From Deltaproteobacteria bacterium (lineage in GTDB: Bacteria > Desulfobacterota > Desulfarculia > Adiutricales > Adiutricaceae), in NCBI GenBank assembly GCA_031278795.1, contig JAITJT010000115.1:1-6751 (forward strand): a stretch of DNA of 6,751 nucleotides, written 5' to 3'. Under the pieces are notes generated by a model. The model was not told the origin of the DNA. It did not search any database and saw nothing but the letters and a program-made list of their open reading frames with translations. The translations under genes were made by a program, and so were the position numbers. Within the stretch, counting starts at the first letter, position 1; the number at the start of each line of letters is the position of its first letter. Below are positions 6,321 through 6,751 of this stretch, piece by piece.

Positions 6321-6473
6321 GGACATCTTAGTCAGCATATTTTTTACTATTTTAAAGGTTAGCTCATCCCTGCCTTCTTTCCAGCCTTCTTTCCAGCCTT
6401 CTTTCCAGCCTTCTTCCCAGCCTTCTTGCATGTACAGTCGTTTGACGGCTTCTTCAGGTGAAACAAATTCCAT
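6222..6473 (-). CDS. Short Rpn-family C-terminal protein, RpnS-like candidate
   Basis: This 83-aa ORF resembles only the C-terminal part of Rpn-type (recombination-promoting nuclease, PD-(D/E)XK 'transposase') proteins. It has a glycine/charge repeat GWKEGWKEGWKEG (about 22-34), then a helix-turn-helix-like end (MSIPEIIASTGLQEEVV, about 50-66). The nuclease domain is absent. It has its own ATG, with AAGGA (plus 6481-6485) seven bases upstream, so it can plausibly be translated alone. In E. coli, small RpnS proteins made from inside rpn genes cover the C-terminal region and counteract the full-length toxic nuclease. This ORF has that shape, but as a separate copy. The alternative is a truncated remnant of a duplicated rpn gene. 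The frame continues upstream only to TAG at 6504-6506. Family assignment is moderate; the role is inference. Confidence 0.65.
   Translation of the reverse strand: MEFVSPEEAVKRLYMQEGWEEGWKEGWKEGWKEGRDELTFKIVKNMLTKMSIPEIIASTGLQEEVVLSVQKSASLEDFMLSRR
6373..6427 (-). repeat. 12-bp tandem repeat encoding GWKE units
   Basis: On the + strand, CCTTCTTTCCAG is repeated at 6373-6384, 6385-6396 and 6397-6408. A one-mismatch unit follows at 6409-6420, then a partial CCTTCTT at 6421-6427. On the coding strand each unit gives one four-residue step (G-W-K-E). Near-identical units suggest recent expansion by slippage or recombination. In-frame gain or loss would change the linker length without breaking the protein. 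Confidence 0.93.
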
Positions 6474-6480
6474 AGTGAAA

Positions 6481-6485
6481 TCCTT
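6481..6485 (-). promoter_or_regulatory. Ribosome-binding site of the short Rpn-like ORF
   Basis: AAGGA on the minus strand is followed by seven bases and the ATG at 6473. This is a well-spaced Shine-Dalgarno sequence and the main evidence that the short ORF is an independent translation unit. Confidence 0.6.
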
Positions 6486-6524
6486 GGATAATTTTAGATC
6501 AATCTATTGAATTTTAGAATCGGT

Positions 6525-6548
6525 TTATTTACTGACTTCTGCTAACAT
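6525..6548 (-). pseudogene. Upstream start with seven codons, in frame with the Rpn-like ORF
   Basis: On the minus strand, AGGAG (plus 6556-6560) lies seven bases before an ATG (6546-6548) that encodes MLAEVSK and then TAA (6525-6527). This ATG is exactly 25 codons upstream of, and in frame with, the ATG at 6473. A second stop, TAG at 6504-6506, also lies in this frame. Either the original start of a slightly longer gene was cut off by two nonsense changes, or this is a short leader peptide. I favour decay, but both fit. Confidence 0.4.
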
Positions 6549-6590
6549 AGACACACTCCTGGTGCTTTTGTGAATGTTAAGAGCAAAGTT

Positions 6591-6619
6591 ATCTTATCTC
6601 CCACCAAAAAAAAAGGCAA
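6591..6619 (-). promoter_or_regulatory. Weak promoter candidate for the short Rpn-like ORF
   Basis: On the minus strand, TTGCCT (plus 6614-6619) is followed after 17 bases by TAAGAT (plus 6591-6596), each 4/6 to consensus. A run of nine T lies in the spacer and could instead be the T-tract of a terminator for the upstream copy 2. The position is right for transcription of the short ORF. Confidence 0.25.
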
Positions 6620-6625
6620 TTCGAG

Positions 6626-6751
6626 GAAGATTTTAGCCTAAGAAAAAAGCTTTTACCTAAGGGAAAGCATAAAATCTTCTAAGCTTGCGCTCTTCTGAAT
6701 GGATAGGACTACTTCCTCTTGTAAACCTGTGGAAGCGATAATATCAGGTAT
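6626..6751. repeat. Direct repeat copy 2 (truncated by window end)
   Basis: Partner of 6195-6320, offset by 431 bases. The match is still continuing at the last base of the window, so the true repeat is longer than can be measured here. Confidence 0.93.
6653..6751 (-). CDS. 3' end of a second Rpn-family protein (partial)
   Basis: Only the last 32 codons and the TAA are visible; the gene continues past the right edge. The residues match the end of the neighbouring 83-aa ORF except for three changes. Relative to copy 1 these are Glu to Asp in the IPEII segment, Val to Ile in LSVQK, and Arg to Leu at the next-to-last residue. The helix-turn-helix-like C-terminal motif is preserved, so the frame appears to be maintained. 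Whether the PD-(D/E)XK nuclease domain is present cannot be seen. If it is, this would be the full-length partner (RpnL type) of the short ORF. Confidence 0.7.
   Translation of the reverse strand: MPDIIASTGLQEEVVLSIQKSASLEDFMLSLR

Noticed and set aside
6298..6510. Plus-strand 70-aa ORF with SFQP repeats
   Set aside because: It is the complement of the GWKE repeat; the minus frame carries the recognisable Rpn-like C terminus and a good ribosome-binding site.

Overview
This is a bacterial chromosomal window with four housekeeping-type genes on the + strand, a tRNA gene, and an accessory segment of Rpn/PD-(D/E)XK-transposase-like gene ends on the - strand at the right edge. The trigger factor is divergent. 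The branched-chain aminotransferase looks like the 'type II' IlvE enzymes. A tRNA-Leu sits directly before tig. To me this fits Deltaproteobacteria/Desulfobacterota best, but the assignment comes from memory of families and is low confidence. Coding regions are moderately GC-rich and the long spacers are AT-rich. About a quarter of the window is noncoding, which would fit a genome undergoing decay, for example in a host-associated bacterium. That is inference.

Layout, left to right. 1-106 is a degenerate 12-bp tandem repeat. 121-207 is tRNA-Leu(UAG) with an encoded CCA. 243-1916 is trigger factor (tig) with an unusual C-terminal tail. 1917-2234 is a structured noncoding gap. 2235-2741 is coaD (GTG start). 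2838-3908 is a branched-chain aminotransferase (ilvE), followed by a strong intrinsic terminator at 3947-3978. 3909-4459 is a long AT-rich gap with a possible promoter. 4472-5944 is a PrmA-like protein (TTG start) whose SAM-binding motifs are no longer recognisable and which carries a long charged tail. 5945-6221 is a gap. 6222-6473 (-) is an 83-aa protein corresponding only to the C-terminal part of an Rpn-family protein. 6653-6751 (-) is the 3' end of a second, nearly identical copy that runs off the window.

The core genes do not form one pathway. tig (nascent-chain chaperone) and the PrmA-like protein both belong to families that act on the ribosome, and both carry long polar C-terminal extensions. 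coaD (coenzyme A synthesis) and ilvE (branched-chain amino acid synthesis) are ordinary metabolic genes. The most interesting part is the right end. The short Rpn C-terminal ORF has its own ATG and well-spaced Shine-Dalgarno sequence, beside a second Rpn copy. This resembles the RpnL/RpnS toxin and intragenic antitoxin arrangement, but here as a possible stand-alone, duplicated RpnS-like gene.
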